A stretch of DNA of 64,000 nucleotides from Rheinheimera riviphila. GTDB lineage: Bacteria; Pseudomonadota; Gammaproteobacteria; Enterobacterales; Alteromonadaceae. The notes under the pieces were generated by a model. It was not told the origin of the DNA. It searched no databases and worked only from the letters and a program-made list of their open reading frames with translations. The position numbers were made by a program, and so were the translations under genes. Below, piece after piece: positions 46,367-55,628 of the stretch. Every line of letters begins with the position of its first letter. Position 1 is the first letter of the stretch. Location of the stretch: the NCBI RefSeq assembly GCF_004005945.1, contig NZ_SACS01000020.1:1-64000 (forward strand), read 5' to 3'.

Positions 46367-48478
46367 TGCCTGTTGTTTTTCTTTGTCCAATAGACGCGAC
46401 AAGTTCATATGGAGTTGCCTGAACTTGTCGTTGTCTTTTAATGCCTGCATCAGCGGGTCTTTGCTCAGCCACCATTCACGCCAACCATGACTGATTGCCA
46501 GTTCCAATTGCTGCAGAGCGCGGTCATGCTCGCCTGCTAAAACGGCCAGCCTTGCAGCTAAATAAGCCAAATCGTAGTCGACTAGTTTGCCTTTTCTTGA
46601 ATCCTCTAGCTGTAGGCGACATTTTTGAATATATGAACTTGCCGTTACGTCATCACTTCGTTGTTGTAAGGCCCAAGCTAATTCAATTGCTGGGCTGCAC
46701 ATTGGCATTGCGTAAAGCTCTGTATTGTTTATCAGCTTGTGTGCAGCAATAAGTAACTCAATACCTTTGGTTTTGTCGCCGACTAGCAATTGATACCAAC
46801 CTGCTTCGAAAGCAATCCAGCCATCGTCTGGGTTGGCCGCTAGTTGAAAATCCATACTTTGAAATAGTTCAGTATAAGCGCCACTTAATAGTAATAAGGT
46901 GGCCTCATAAAATGGTTCTGTGGCCATTGGCTTCGCCTGCTCAGCCATACCCAGCCTAAGCATTACGCTTACATAGTCACTTTTAATCTGTTTATTTTGT
47001 GGAGACAACAAATGTGCCTGTTGCCAAAATTTAATGCTCTGAGCGAGATTTCCTTGAATTGCAGCTACGCCACCAAGTCCAGCAACACCCCAAGGCGACT
47101 CTGGAAAATCAGCAATCAACTGCGTAAATCGTTGCTCAGCTTCAGCGTACTCACCACGTAGTGACATCTCCAAACCAGTATTGTAAAGAGTAGTCACTGA
47201 TACTGGGTCCAATCGGTAAGACTGCTCCAAAGAGATTAAAGATTCGTCATATCGACCTTGCATTTTTAAAAGGATATATCGCCACATATAAGCAATCGCT
47301 AGGTTAGGATTGAGACTAATCGCCTTATCGTAAGCTGCGAGCGCTTGGTCATTTTGTTGCTGGATTTCAAACACCTTGCCCTGAATCGCAAAGGCTTCAG
47401 CTATTTCTGGCTGGCGCAAAAAAGCTTTTGTTAGATTTTCGCTGGCAAGTTGTCCGGCAATATCCGGTTTAAGTACGCCAAACTCTCTTTTACCGTCGCT
47501 GAGCAATACAAAGGTATCAGCCAAGGCGACATAAGCCTGGGCATATTCCGGGTCCAAGGCAATGGCTTGTTCAAATAATTTGCGTGCTTCTTTAATCGCT
47601 TCAGTCGTTTGCAACCGATATTGCTCGCGGCCTTTGAGGTACAACACATAAGCATCAACACTTTGGGTATTGGCGTGGTTACTGATATCAGTTTGATCCA
47701 GATAGTTATCTTGCAGCAAGTTGACCACAGCGCGGGCGATTTGGGTTTCCAGCGCAAAGACGTCACTTAAACTGCGTTGCAGGGTTTCGGTCCAGAGGGT
47801 GTGGCCTTTTTCGGTTTCTAACAGTTCCAGCCGGACTTTCAGCTGGTCGCCAGTGCGGCGGACGCTGCCGGTGAGCACGGTTTTCACTTCAAGCCGACGG
47901 CCGATGGCAACAGGGTCGAGACCTTGTTTACTCAGCACTAAACCCGAGCCGGAGGCGGCCACCGTCAGATTGGGCATTTTACCGAGCAGACTGGTGATTT
48001 CTTCGGTCAGACCTTCGGCCAGATATTGTTGATCCTGCTCCGGGCTTTGATCTTTAATACCAACTACGGCGATGGAATCGGCAATTTGTACCGTTTTGAT
48101 CCCTTCTTCTGCTTTGAGACTGTTACTGCGCACTTGCTGGAAATAACTAAAACCGATGCCGCAGGACAGCAGCAGAATACCGCATAACGCAACCCAGTTT
48201 TTCCAACCCAGCGGTGTGACCGTGCCGGAATCATCGGCCGGGGTTAGCACAATACCGTTACTGGTCAGGTCATAAAACCAGGCTAAATACAGCACCACCG
48301 GGAACAAGGCGAATAACAATACCGCAGAAAATGTGCCGACCAACGGCGGTAGACTAAGCAGCGGCACTACCACTGAGATCACCTGCAGCAGCAACCACAC
48401 CACACCGACATAGGGTAAAACGGTATTGATCACCTTGCGGCGTTTCAGTTCGGAGAAAAACGTTTTAAGCCCGGACAC
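46316..48478 (-). CDS. Membrane protein with TolB-like and TPR domains
   Basis: A 720-residue protein. N-terminal FFSELKRRKVINTV is followed by two or three membrane helices (about residues 20-70 and 92-112), a TolB N-terminal-like domain (about 125-265; SIAVVGIKD, LAEGLTEEITSLL, VKTVLTGSVRRTGDQLKVRLELL) and many TPR-like repeats to about residue 690. This is the non-cyclase form of the TolB/TPR proteins often fused to adenylate cyclase or wHTH domains. It starts with GTG at 48478 with GGAAAGG upstream. Its 3' end overlaps the convergent PEP-CTERM-like gene by 51 bases. Confidence 0.8.
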   Translation of the reverse strand: MSGLKTFFSELKRRKVINTVLPYVGVVWLLLQVISVVVPLLSLPPLVGTFSAVLLFALFPVVLYLAWFYDLTSNGIVLTPADDSGTVTPLGWKNWVALCGILLLSCGIGFSYFQQVRSNSLKAEEGIKTVQIADSIAVVGIKDQSPEQDQQYLAEGLTEEITSLLGKMPNLTVAASGSGLVLSKQGLDPVAIGRRLEVKTVLTGSVRRTGDQLKVRLELLETEKGHTLWTETLQRSLSDVFALETQIARAVVNLLQDNYLDQTDISNHANTQSVDAYVLYLKGREQYRLQTTEAIKEARKLFEQAIALDPEYAQAYVALADTFVLLSDGKREFGVLKPDIAGQLASENLTKAFLRQPEIAEAFAIQGKVFEIQQQNDQALAAYDKAISLNPNLAIAYMWRYILLKMQGRYDESLISLEQSYRLDPVSVTTLYNTGLEMSLRGEYAEAEQRFTQLIADFPESPWGVAGLGGVAAIQGNLAQSIKFWQQAHLLSPQNKQIKSDYVSVMLRLGMAEQAKPMATEPFYEATLLLLSGAYTELFQSMDFQLAANPDDGWIAFEAGWYQLLVGDKTKGIELLIAAHKLINNTELYAMPMCSPAIELAWALQQRSDDVTASSYIQKCRLQLEDSRKGKLVDYDLAYLAARLAVLAGEHDRALQQLELAISHGWREWWLSKDPLMQALKDNDKFRQLHMNLSRLLDKEKQQALLLFPDTPTQQTATQH

Positions 48479-48923
48479 AGTCCTTTCCTTTCGCTGTTTT
48501 TTGTTGTGGGTGTTGCGGGAAATTGCCAGGCGCCAGAGGCACCTGAACTCGTGAATAAGCGTAGCCTAATAAACAAGCACTTGGTAATGAATCAGTTAGC
48601 GAATTTTATGGTGTTTTTTGGTTGTCGCAGTCGGTGCTGACGACGGTCATAGCCTTGTGTGGTCTGGCTGGTGTTCGTTTATAAATTGTCATGATCAGCA
48701 GGCTCAATAGTTGCAACTTAAACGATTAAGGTGTAGGTTTAGCTTGACGTGAAAAGATGAAATTTTAAGCAGTTTAGGCGGTGGTTTTTAAACTGCTTCG
48801 AAGTGTTGTTAAAAAGTCGACAGGTTAAATTTTTAGAATACCAAGTAAAAAAATAATGAGTGCTGCTGGCTATTGGCCGCTGACCCTCACATGATAAAAA
48901 AGCTTCAAAGACAGGACAGACAG
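48479..48923. other. Divergent intergenic region
   Basis: No supported gene between the TolB/TPR gene and the MFS gene. It is AT-rich from 48690 and should contain both promoters. A minus-strand frame around 48739-48954 has no support. Confidence 0.5.
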
Positions 48924-50153
48924 ATGCAACAAATTCAAAAAGTACCGGCAGCACCTGTGCTGGCGATGGACAATCATACCCAGGTCAAGTGGATGACTTG
49001 CCTGATGTTTTTTGTGTTTGCCATGACCACCGATGCGGTTGGGGTGATCATTCCCAAAGTGGTCGAGCAGTTTCAGTTGTCGTTGACTGAAGCAGCGGCT
49101 TTTCATTATGTGCCGATGATTTTTATTGGTTTGTCCGGGTTGTTTTTAGGGCGACTGGCCGACAAAGTCGGGCGGAAAAAAGTGATTCTGGCGGGTTTGG
49201 CTTTATACACGCTGGCCTGTGTCGCCTTTGCCTTTGGCGATAACTTTATGTTTTATCTGCTGTTACTGGGTGTTTGTGGTTTAAGTATTGGTTTATTTAA
49301 AACCGGTGCGCTAGCGCTACTTGGCGATATCAGCAGCAATGCCGATGGTCACACTAAATTAATGAACCGGGTGGAAGGTTTTTTTGGGCTGGGCGCTATT
49401 GCCGGACCAGCGTTGGTGGGTATTTTGATTGCCGCCAATATGGCCTGGACTCAGCTGTATCTGCTGGCGGGGCTGATTTGTGCGATCTTGCTGGTACTGG
49501 CCTGGCGGATGGACTATCCGGCTTATCAGCCACAGCAGCAAACTTCGTTGTTTCAGAGTCTGGTGCTGGTGAAAGATAAATATGCGCTGGGCTTTTCACT
49601 AGCCATTGCCTGTTATGTCGCCACTGAAGTGGCGATTTTTGTCTGGTTGCCTACCTTATTGCAGCAGTATCAAGGCGATTTCACCACTTTAGCCGCACAT
49701 GCCATTACGGTGTTTTTTATTCTGCGTACCGTCGGCCGTTTTCTGGCGGAATGGTTGCTAAGCCGTTTTAACTGGACTGTTTTATTAGCCTGGTTTGGCA
49801 GTGCGATTTTTATCTGTTTTGCGCTGAGTATGCTGGGTGGCGTGGATTGGGCGTTATGGTTAATGCCGTTATCCGGGCTTTTTATGTCGATGATGTACCC
49901 AACGCTGAATTCCAAAGGCATCAGCTGTTTTGAACGCCACCAGCACGGTGCAGTTGCTGGCTTAATTCTGGCCTTTACCGCATTAGCCGCAGCATTAGGT
50001 CCGCTATTGATGGGCTTGGTCGGCGATGTATTTGGCAATGTCCGTTACGGCTTTTACCTCGCCACCGGTTTTGCTTTGCTGATGGCGATTGGTTTGTGGT
50101 GGAATCATCTGGTGCAGCCAGCAGCGAAACGTCTTGCTGCGGTGTCCCACTAA
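48924..50153 (+). CDS. Major facilitator superfamily transporter
   Basis: A 409-residue inner-membrane transporter with 12 predicted helices. The MFS signature GRLADKVGRKKVI lies in the loop after helix 2, and helix 5 has GLGAIAGPALVG. An N-terminal cytosolic stretch precedes helix 1 (CLMFFVFAMTTDAVGVIIP). Substrate is unknown; sugar or drug transport are both possible. I chose the ATG at 48924, with AGGA seven bases before it, over one at 48891. The gene ends 200 bp before the sigma-54 promoter of the R-body region. Confidence 0.87.
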   Translation: MQQIQKVPAAPVLAMDNHTQVKWMTCLMFFVFAMTTDAVGVIIPKVVEQFQLSLTEAAAFHYVPMIFIGLSGLFLGRLADKVGRKKVILAGLALYTLACVAFAFGDNFMFYLLLLGVCGLSIGLFKTGALALLGDISSNADGHTKLMNRVEGFFGLGAIAGPALVGILIAANMAWTQLYLLAGLICAILLVLAWRMDYPAYQPQQQTSLFQSLVLVKDKYALGFSLAIACYVATEVAIFVWLPTLLQQYQGDFTTLAAHAITVFFILRTVGRFLAEWLLSRFNWTVLLAWFGSAIFICFALSMLGGVDWALWLMPLSGLFMSMMYPTLNSKGISCFERHQHGAVAGLILAFTALAAALGPLLMGLVGDVFGNVRYGFYLATGFALLMAIGLWWNHLVQPAAKRLAAVSH

Positions 50154-50322
50154 GCAGTTCTGGGTACCAATCAACCCGTCACCTGGCTGAGATGAACATC
50201 AGCTTTTCGCCGGTCGGATTCAACCAGTGTGTTGTAGCGCAGTGGTTGAGTCCGGGCTATGGCGTCGCTGGCATTGACCCCACAGCTTGACTCCTCCTCA
50301 ACTGACTGCTGCGACAGTGCTG

Positions 50323-50350
50323 GCTGATGGCGGCTTTTACAGCCATCAGC
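50323..50350. promoter_or_regulatory. Inverted repeat upstream of the sigma-54 promoter
   Basis: GCTGATGGC and GCCATCAGC form a perfect 9-bp inverted repeat with a 10-base loop, five bases before the -24 element. It may be an activator binding site or a terminator for the MFS gene; there is no T run after it. Confidence 0.45.
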
Positions 50351-50354
50351 ACAC

Positions 50355-50370
50355 TGGCATGTCCGTTGCT
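50355..50370 (+). promoter_or_regulatory. Predicted sigma-54 promoter of the acetyltransferase gene
   Basis: TGGCATGTCCGTTGCT matches the sigma-54 consensus TGGCACG-N4-TTGCW with GG and GC in the correct spacing; only positions 6 (T for C) and 8 differ. Transcription would start near 50382, giving a leader of about 39 bases before the ATG at 50421. Confidence 0.7.
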
Positions 50371-50420
50371 CCTTCTGCCTGGCGCCACTACTAACGCCGT
50401 TTACCAGGCAGGGATGTTTT

Positions 50421-51446
50421 ATGTCGTTGACTCAACACACCAATCCAGTCGTCAGTACCATCATCACGCAGGACAGCCATCGCATTGCGGTCGCCAAGCC
50501 TCTGCCAAGCTTGTCGTTGCGCCAGTTGTGTCAGTTGCCGCATGCGGCAGTGCAGCCGCAACAGCGCCTGGCAGTGATGTGTGCAGCAAGAGTGGCACTG
50601 GCAGATCCGGCGGTGGTATCCGCCACTGATGCGGACAAACTGGCGGCACTGGCACATTACCTCTGTGACTGGCCGTTGCTGCAGATGATGCAGGACCGCG
50701 GCTTGTGGCATCCCGCCCCGGCGGAACAAGTGCGGCCGGCGATTCAGTTTGGTCAGTTTGCCCGGGCGCTTGGTGTGCTGGAACAGTCGTCGGCTGCAGG
50801 CGCTGCAGCACTGCGACTGCAGCCGCTGCGCCAGGCATTGCAACAAATGCTGCATCAGCAGGCGTTTCCGCTTACAGCATTGCAGCGGGGAGCTGTTAGT
50901 CTGACCCCATTGCAGTTTCATCACGTGGCGGATTTTATCTGGCAATATGCCGATCCAAACATCAGCCGGCTCTGTAATCTGCCGGCCTTTCCATCCGCAG
51001 AACACTGGATGACCTGGTTATACCTGTGTCAGCAGGAGCCGGCGCGCCAGCTGTTTGCGGTGATGCATGCCGATTATGGTTTTATTGGTTCAGTTAGCTT
51101 GCAGGTCTTTGATGGCATTGGTTTTTTCTACTATTGGCTCGGGGCCGATTTTCAGGGGCAGGGCTTTGGTCCGCTGGCGGTTGAGGTGCTCATGCAGCTG
51201 GGCCGGCAGCATCTGGGGATGGATTGCTGCTATGCCAAAGTGTTTGATTACAATCTGGTGTCCAATAAGGCCATCAGCAAGCTGGGATTTCAGCAGCTGG
51301 CGCTGCGGGCCTTGCCGCCGTCGGAAGCTGAAGTGTTTTATTATCGGGGGGCTGCACTGAACGACATCGCTCATCATTCCAGCCTCGGCACGCTGTTACA
51401 GCAAATGAATTCCGGCATTGAGCTGGCAGAGTTGCCGCCACGGTAA
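50421..51446 (+). CDS. GNAT-type acetyltransferase at the R-body locus
   Basis: A 341-residue protein. The C-terminal third (about 180-315) is a GNAT domain of the ribosomal-protein-acetyltransferase (RimJ/RimL) type: LFAVMHADYGFIGSV, YYWLGADFQGQGFGPLA (the acetyl-CoA QGQGFG motif) and NKAISKLGFQQL. The N-terminal 170 residues are helical, Ala/Gln/Leu-rich and of unknown family. AGGGAT precedes the ATG. A sigma-54 promoter lies 51-66 bp upstream, so it is probably co-regulated with the reb genes and may modify an R-body or partner protein; that role is inference. Convergent with 51465. Confidence 0.8.
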   Translation: MSLTQHTNPVVSTIITQDSHRIAVAKPLPSLSLRQLCQLPHAAVQPQQRLAVMCAARVALADPAVVSATDADKLAALAHYLCDWPLLQMMQDRGLWHPAPAEQVRPAIQFGQFARALGVLEQSSAAGAAALRLQPLRQALQQMLHQQAFPLTALQRGAVSLTPLQFHHVADFIWQYADPNISRLCNLPAFPSAEHWMTWLYLCQQEPARQLFAVMHADYGFIGSVSLQVFDGIGFFYYWLGADFQGQGFGPLAVEVLMQLGRQHLGMDCCYAKVFDYNLVSNKAISKLGFQQLALRALPPSEAEVFYYRGAALNDIAHHSSLGTLLQQMNSGIELAELPPR

Positions 51447-51464
51447 AGCGTGGCGGCCTGGCGC

Positions 51465-52490
51465 TTATGAATTCAAACCATTACTTTTTGATTGCTGTAG
51501 TGATGTGATCAGGTCATTGACGCCCGTAGCGGCATAGGTATCGCGGTTCTGGCTCACCAGCAGCCGGTGGATCTCCGGCTCGTTCTGCTGAAGTTCGACC
51601 GAGGCTTCAATTTTCTGACCCAACCCGGTCAGATACTTGTAGAGGATCAAGCCGGCAAACACCGTCGGGTTATAAAACACTTTCACCGGCGGTTTGATCA
51701 CAAACATCCGGATCGGCAGACGAAACATAAACGGCAGGTAATTAACCAATAATCTGGATGACCAGCGTTGTGTAGCAACTCTGGTGCGGGTACGGACAGA
51801 TTTCGGCAGCGTAAAAGCGAGCACGCCGATACCAACCCAGCCAGCAATTTCTGCAAACCGATCGGTGATAACATCAAAATAACCGCCGGCAAGCTGTTTG
51901 GATTTGTCCATAATCAGCCGGTTCGGCTGCAGAATACCGTACTGTGAAGTTAATTTGTTATCCCAGATATATTTTTGCACAACAAAAGATTGTTTCATCT
52001 GTTGCAGCCAGATCTGCTGTAAGCTCCAGCCGGTACTGAGGAAACTGTTAAAATTAATGGCGTCATAATAACGCTGATAAAGCGCTTTGCGCTGAGCGAA
52101 ATATCTCCAGGTCAAATCCGAGTGTTGAAAAATAGTCCATATATTCGCCGGATGTGCTGATCGGTAGGTGCAGCCAACTACTTTATCCATTGTCGCGCCA
52201 ATACCGCTGCCAATATGATAAATGGCCGGACGGGTTAGTTTAGAGAACTGGTCAAAAACATAGTTTTCCACACGATATTTGGGGCGCATGAAAAAATAGG
52301 CGTTTTCAATGTCTTTATGTTTTACAAAATCATAAATCCAATCATGACCATATAAAACTTTATTTAGTGCAAGATCGCCATATAACCGACGTTGTTCAAT
52401 CAACGTATTTTTGTAAACAGTCAGCGAATTGCTACCGCTTTGTATTCTGTCTTTGATCTGATCATAAATTGTTCTGCTGCCTTCGCTCAT
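51465..52490 (-). CDS. Uncharacterised protein of the R-body locus
   Basis: A 341-residue protein of unknown family. The N-terminal two thirds are rich in Tyr, Trp, Arg and Lys (HDWIYDFVKHKDIENAYFF, HSDLTWRYFAQRKALYQRY); a Gly-rich HIGSGIGATMDKVVG lies near residue 110, and a hydrophobic stretch VGIGVLAFTLP near 235 plus a second near 290 suggest membrane association. I chose the ATG at 52490, with GAGGGAT upstream; a start at 52559 adds 23 residues. It may be co-transcribed with the upstream gene 52596-53480. A secreted toxin or membrane effector released with R-bodies is possible but unproven. Confidence 0.6.
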   Translation of the reverse strand: MSEGSRTIYDQIKDRIQSGSNSLTVYKNTLIEQRRLYGDLALNKVLYGHDWIYDFVKHKDIENAYFFMRPKYRVENYVFDQFSKLTRPAIYHIGSGIGATMDKVVGCTYRSAHPANIWTIFQHSDLTWRYFAQRKALYQRYYDAINFNSFLSTGWSLQQIWLQQMKQSFVVQKYIWDNKLTSQYGILQPNRLIMDKSKQLAGGYFDVITDRFAEIAGWVGIGVLAFTLPKSVRTRTRVATQRWSSRLLVNYLPFMFRLPIRMFVIKPPVKVFYNPTVFAGLILYKYLTGLGQKIEASVELQQNEPEIHRLLVSQNRDTYAATGVNDLITSLQQSKSNGLNS

Positions 52491-52595
52491 GATATCCCTC
52501 GATGTTGAATGCAGGAAGCGGCTGAGCCTGCGATATATGCTGCAAAACCAGTGCTTCACCGCTGAACTGAAAAAAAATGGCCGGAATGGGCAGAT

Positions 52596-53480
52596 TCACA
52601 GGCTTGGAGGGGGCATCTTGACCTTGGTCAGACTGCGTCGGATCGGAATTTGCTGGTAATACTGCCGGTCTTTGGTGAGCACGCTGACCATCGCCGTCAT
52701 GCTCAGCGATTTGTAATCGGTCAGACTCTGAGTTTCCTGATCCACGCCATAGGATTCAATGCCTTGGGTCAGGCAAGGGAATAAATAGCCATAGACTTCT
52801 GTGCTGGAAAAATCGTGTTTGGTCGCCACGCTTTTGTTCAGCAGAGATTTTTGCAGTTCAGCCGCCAGGCTGCCTTGCGTACCAATCGTCAGCAGTAAAA
52901 ATGCATTTTGCGATTCGAGGTTGTTGCTGAACTGCTCACGCAGCTGCTCCATACTGCTGAAGCTGTACTGTTTCGAGGCTGCACTGGCATTGCTGGTCAA
53001 ATACAGCTTCAATGTGGCCGGATCCTCGATTTGCAGCGAATCCAGATACTTTGCTAGCTGCGTGCTGTCCAGCCACTGGTTCACACCGTTATACAGCAAC
53101 GGGACACCGGCATTGCCTAACCCACAGATTAATAAGGTACATCCGCTGCCTTCCAGCTTCATTTGCGCAGCTGATTCTGTCAGAAAAGTTTCAGTGTCCT
53201 TGCGCAGTTTGTTCAGTACCGCCAGCGTAATGCTGTAATACATATCACTGGTCATCAACTCCGTTTCAAGCTTGTCGACGGAGCTGTCGTCAATCGATAA
53301 CCTGCCGATCAAAATATCCTGGAAGATCAGCGCGTCAGTCCGGCTGGAAAAAAATGGCTGGATCCATTCACTGGCTTTGGGCTTTTCTGCACTGATCACG
53401 GCCCGGGTAAAGTTTGCCCCAAATACATTGTCAAACAGTGTGGCCATGTCACTGAGCGGGCTGCAGATATATTTCTTCAT
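52596..53480 (-). CDS. Uncharacterised protein of the R-body locus
   Basis: A 294-residue protein of unknown family with no signal peptide. It has a GCTLLICGLGNAGVPLL strand near residue 120 that resembles a nucleotide- or sugar-binding loop, and a C-terminal RQYYQQIPIRRSLTKVKMPP basic tail. GGAG lies six bases before the ATG at 53480. The gene is divergent from the sigma-54 activator and precedes 51465 on the same strand (gap 105 bp). No sigma-54 promoter match is seen before it. The pairing with 51465 in a locus of this kind suggests shared function. Confidence 0.6.
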   Translation of the reverse strand: MKKYICSPLSDMATLFDNVFGANFTRAVISAEKPKASEWIQPFFSSRTDALIFQDILIGRLSIDDSSVDKLETELMTSDMYYSITLAVLNKLRKDTETFLTESAAQMKLEGSGCTLLICGLGNAGVPLLYNGVNQWLDSTQLAKYLDSLQIEDPATLKLYLTSNASAASKQYSFSSMEQLREQFSNNLESQNAFLLLTIGTQGSLAAELQKSLLNKSVATKHDFSSTEVYGYLFPCLTQGIESYGVDQETQSLTDYKSLSMTAMVSVLTKDRQYYQQIPIRRSLTKVKMPPPSL

Positions 53481-53795
53481 GATGGTCTCCAAATGATGAG
53501 AGGGTTTTAGTCGTCAGACTGTGATGCACAGGCCAATCAATTCAAAAATCCTGCCACTGTGTTTTTCGTATTGATTAAATGCTGTGGTGCGCATTGAATT
53601 TCAATGTAATCAGGTGTTTGTGTTTTGTTTGTAGCGTCCGCTGACATTGTATGACTTTAATTCAAAGGATTATTGTTGCGGTGGGCGTTTTTTATATGGC
53701 CGGAATTGTCCATGTTTAGCAGCACGCTGGATGATTTAGTCTGGTCATGCGCTGGGGTTTAAATTGAAGTAGTGACAAATTCAAAAAAAATAAAG
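53481..53795. other. Divergent intergenic region of the R-body locus
   Basis: 315 AT-rich bases between the divergent unknown gene and the sigma-54 activator. No gene seen. It should hold the promoters of both units; no sigma-54 match was found on either strand. Confidence 0.5.
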
Positions 53796-54866
53796 ATGAA
53801 TTCAAAAGCGGTACGCCGCTCGGCGGTGCTAGCATCATTTTCATTTGGACATGGAGAGCCGTTCGTGAATGCTGCAAATAATTTGACCATGATGTGTTCG
53901 GAGGTTTTACCGGGCGTCATCAGCCAGAATAAAGCGATGAAAACGCTGGCGGCGTATATAGCGAAAATTGCGCTCAGTGACGGGGCTGTGTTCCTGCATG
54001 GCGAAACCGGTACCGGCAAAGATCTGATAGCCCAGGCCATTCACCAGAAAAGTGGCCGGTTGGGGCGCATTGTCAGTGTGAACTGCGGCGCTATTCCGGA
54101 GAATTTATTTGAGTCGCTGTTTTTCGGCCACGAAAAAGGTGCTTTTACCGGCGCCGACAAAAAGCAACAAGGTTTTTTTTATCAAGCCAATTACGGCACT
54201 TTGTTCCTGGATGAGATTGCCGAATTGCCGTTGGTCCACCAAGCGAAGTTATTGCGGGTGCTGGAAAGCCGCCAGTTCAGCCGGATCGGCAGCAGTGAAA
54301 CCGAAGCATTTACCGGGCGGGTTATCAGCGCTTCGCATGTCAATCTGGCCGGGCAGGTGCAGCAACGGCTGTTCCGCGAAGATTTATGGTATCGCATCAA
54401 TCTATTTGAGATCACGGTCCCGGCGCTGCAACAGCGTCGGGATGATATTCCGCTGCTGGCGCAGTATTTTGCCCGTCTGACCAACCGGATCCGTTTCAGT
54501 GGCTGTGCGCTGAAATTGCTGCAGTTTGCCGAATGGCCCGGCAATATTCGTCAGTTGAAGAATTGTGTCGACAAGCTGGCTGTACTGGCAGACGGACCTG
54601 AAGTGACGGCGCAAAGCATCCAGCAACTGGCGATGTGTGAAGAACATGTCGATTGGGCGGTGCGGGTAGCGCAGGAAATTATTGAAATGCCGGTCAACAA
54701 CAAACTGAAAACCATTTATGACGCGCTGATTGCCCAAGCGGTTGAACGCAGCAATGGCAATAAAACCGAAGCGGCGCGGCTGCTGGGCGTGCACCGCAAA
54801 GTCATTGAGCGTCGGCTGGCGCAGATCCAGACCCGCGGCGGTGTGGCGCACGAGGTGATGCTATGA
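53796..54866 (+). CDS. Sigma-54-dependent activator without sensory domain
   Basis: A 356-residue bacterial enhancer-binding protein. The AAA+ domain has Walker A GETGTGKD (about residues 70-77), the sigma-54 contact loop GAFTGA (about 115-120), Walker B GTLFLDEIAELP and arginine-finger region; a C-terminal Fis-type HTH (NKTEAARLLGVHRKVIERRL) follows. There is no receiver, GAF or PAS domain, only about 45 poorly conserved N-terminal residues, as in PspF or HrpS, so activity is probably set by expression or a partner. The start is uncertain (GTG 53772 or ATG 53796). Its ATGA stop overlaps the next gene, tying it to the reb operon. Confidence 0.9.
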   Translation: MNSKAVRRSAVLASFSFGHGEPFVNAANNLTMMCSEVLPGVISQNKAMKTLAAYIAKIALSDGAVFLHGETGTGKDLIAQAIHQKSGRLGRIVSVNCGAIPENLFESLFFGHEKGAFTGADKKQQGFFYQANYGTLFLDEIAELPLVHQAKLLRVLESRQFSRIGSSETEAFTGRVISASHVNLAGQVQQRLFREDLWYRINLFEITVPALQQRRDDIPLLAQYFARLTNRIRFSGCALKLLQFAEWPGNIRQLKNCVDKLAVLADGPEVTAQSIQQLAMCEEHVDWAVRVAQEIIEMPVNNKLKTIYDALIAQAVERSNGNKTEAARLLGVHRKVIERRLAQIQTRGGVAHEVML

Positions 54867-55255
54867 GCCAGACCGTTCAACCGATGGCGCCAGGAGATGC
54901 CGCCCGTCAACAACTGCAACAACTGAAAACTGATTCCAGCCAGCAACTGGCACAACTGATGCTTGAGCAGCAACACAAGCTCAGCCAGATGGTACAGCAG
55001 TTGCAGGTGCAGCAGTTACAAGAGCAGCAGCCGGTGGCCGCGCCCGCGCCGCTTAGCAATGTAAAAGGCAGCGCAGAAGGCAGTACAGCAGGCCGTACAC
55101 CAGCGCTGGCAGATGCCTTACAGTTGCAGCAGAGCAATATTGGCAACATGGACCTGTTGCTGCAGCGGATCCACACGACGATGCACAGTACGCTGGCAAC
55201 GTCTGGTCCACAGCGAGGAGGGGGAGATGATGACAAAAACGGTCCAGCTGTTTGA
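54863..55255 (+). CDS. Gln-rich coiled-coil protein of the R-body operon
   Basis: A 130-residue protein. Residues 12-60 form a Gln/Leu-rich coiled coil (repeated QQL, LQV, LAQL), then a short Pro/Ala linker, an ALQLQQSNIGNMDLLLQRI helix and an acidic tail (GGGDDDKN). No family recognised. The ATG overlaps the activator stop codon by four bases, with GAGG upstream, so it is translated with the activator. It could be a scaffold, chaperone or activator partner. Confidence 0.7.
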   Translation: MSQTVQPMAPGDAARQQLQQLKTDSSQQLAQLMLEQQHKLSQMVQQLQVQQLQEQQPVAAPAPLSNVKGSAEGSTAGRTPALADALQLQQSNIGNMDLLLQRIHTTMHSTLATSGPQRGGGDDDKNGPAV

Positions 55256-55610
55256 AGCGGTGAAAACTGCAGACGGCGACTACCAATGTCAGCCGATCAG
55301 TGCCGCAGCATTTGACGGGCCGGTGGAGGCGACGGTATCGGATGCGGCGGCCAGCGCTGCGGCAGATCCAAATGGGGCAGATCCCAGTGCGGCAGATCCC
55401 ACGGCGCAGCCGATGTTTTTTATTGACAGCAACATCATGCAGTCCATATGGCCGGACTGGGCAGCCGAGGCCCAGGCAGTGTTTCTGCAAAGCCTGCACA
55501 GCAACGCGCTGGGTGGTCATACCCCGTATTTTCAGGAAGTGCACGCGCGTTTTGAACAGATGCGGCAGTCCTTGCAGCAGCAACTGGACCAATACAGCCG
55601 CTATGGTTAA
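55227..55610 (+). CDS. Uncharacterised protein of the R-body operon
   Basis: A 127-residue acidic protein. The N-terminal half has a short low-complexity region in which ADP-x-GADP-x-AADP units repeat (about residues 45-65, AADPNGADPSAADPTAQP), and the C-terminal half is helical with IWPDWAAEAQAVFLQSL and a FQEVHARFEQMRQSLQQQLDQY coiled coil. No family recognised. GAGGAGGGGGAG precedes the ATG at 55227. It overlaps the end of the upstream gene by 29 bases. Confidence 0.65.
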   Translation: MMTKTVQLFEAVKTADGDYQCQPISAAAFDGPVEATVSDAAASAAADPNGADPSAADPTAQPMFFIDSNIMQSIWPDWAAEAQAVFLQSLHSNALGGHTPYFQEVHARFEQMRQSLQQQLDQYSRYG

Positions 55611-55628
55611 CTACGATGGAGTCTGCAT

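Noticed and set aside
50327-50629. Plus-strand frame starting at 50327
   Set aside because: It overlaps the acetyltransferase gene in another frame and has no recognisable domain.
55113-55226. Upstream extension of the gene at 55227
   Set aside because: The extension reads through the coding sequence of the upstream gene in another frame; the strong GAGGAGGGGGAG site favours ATG 55227.
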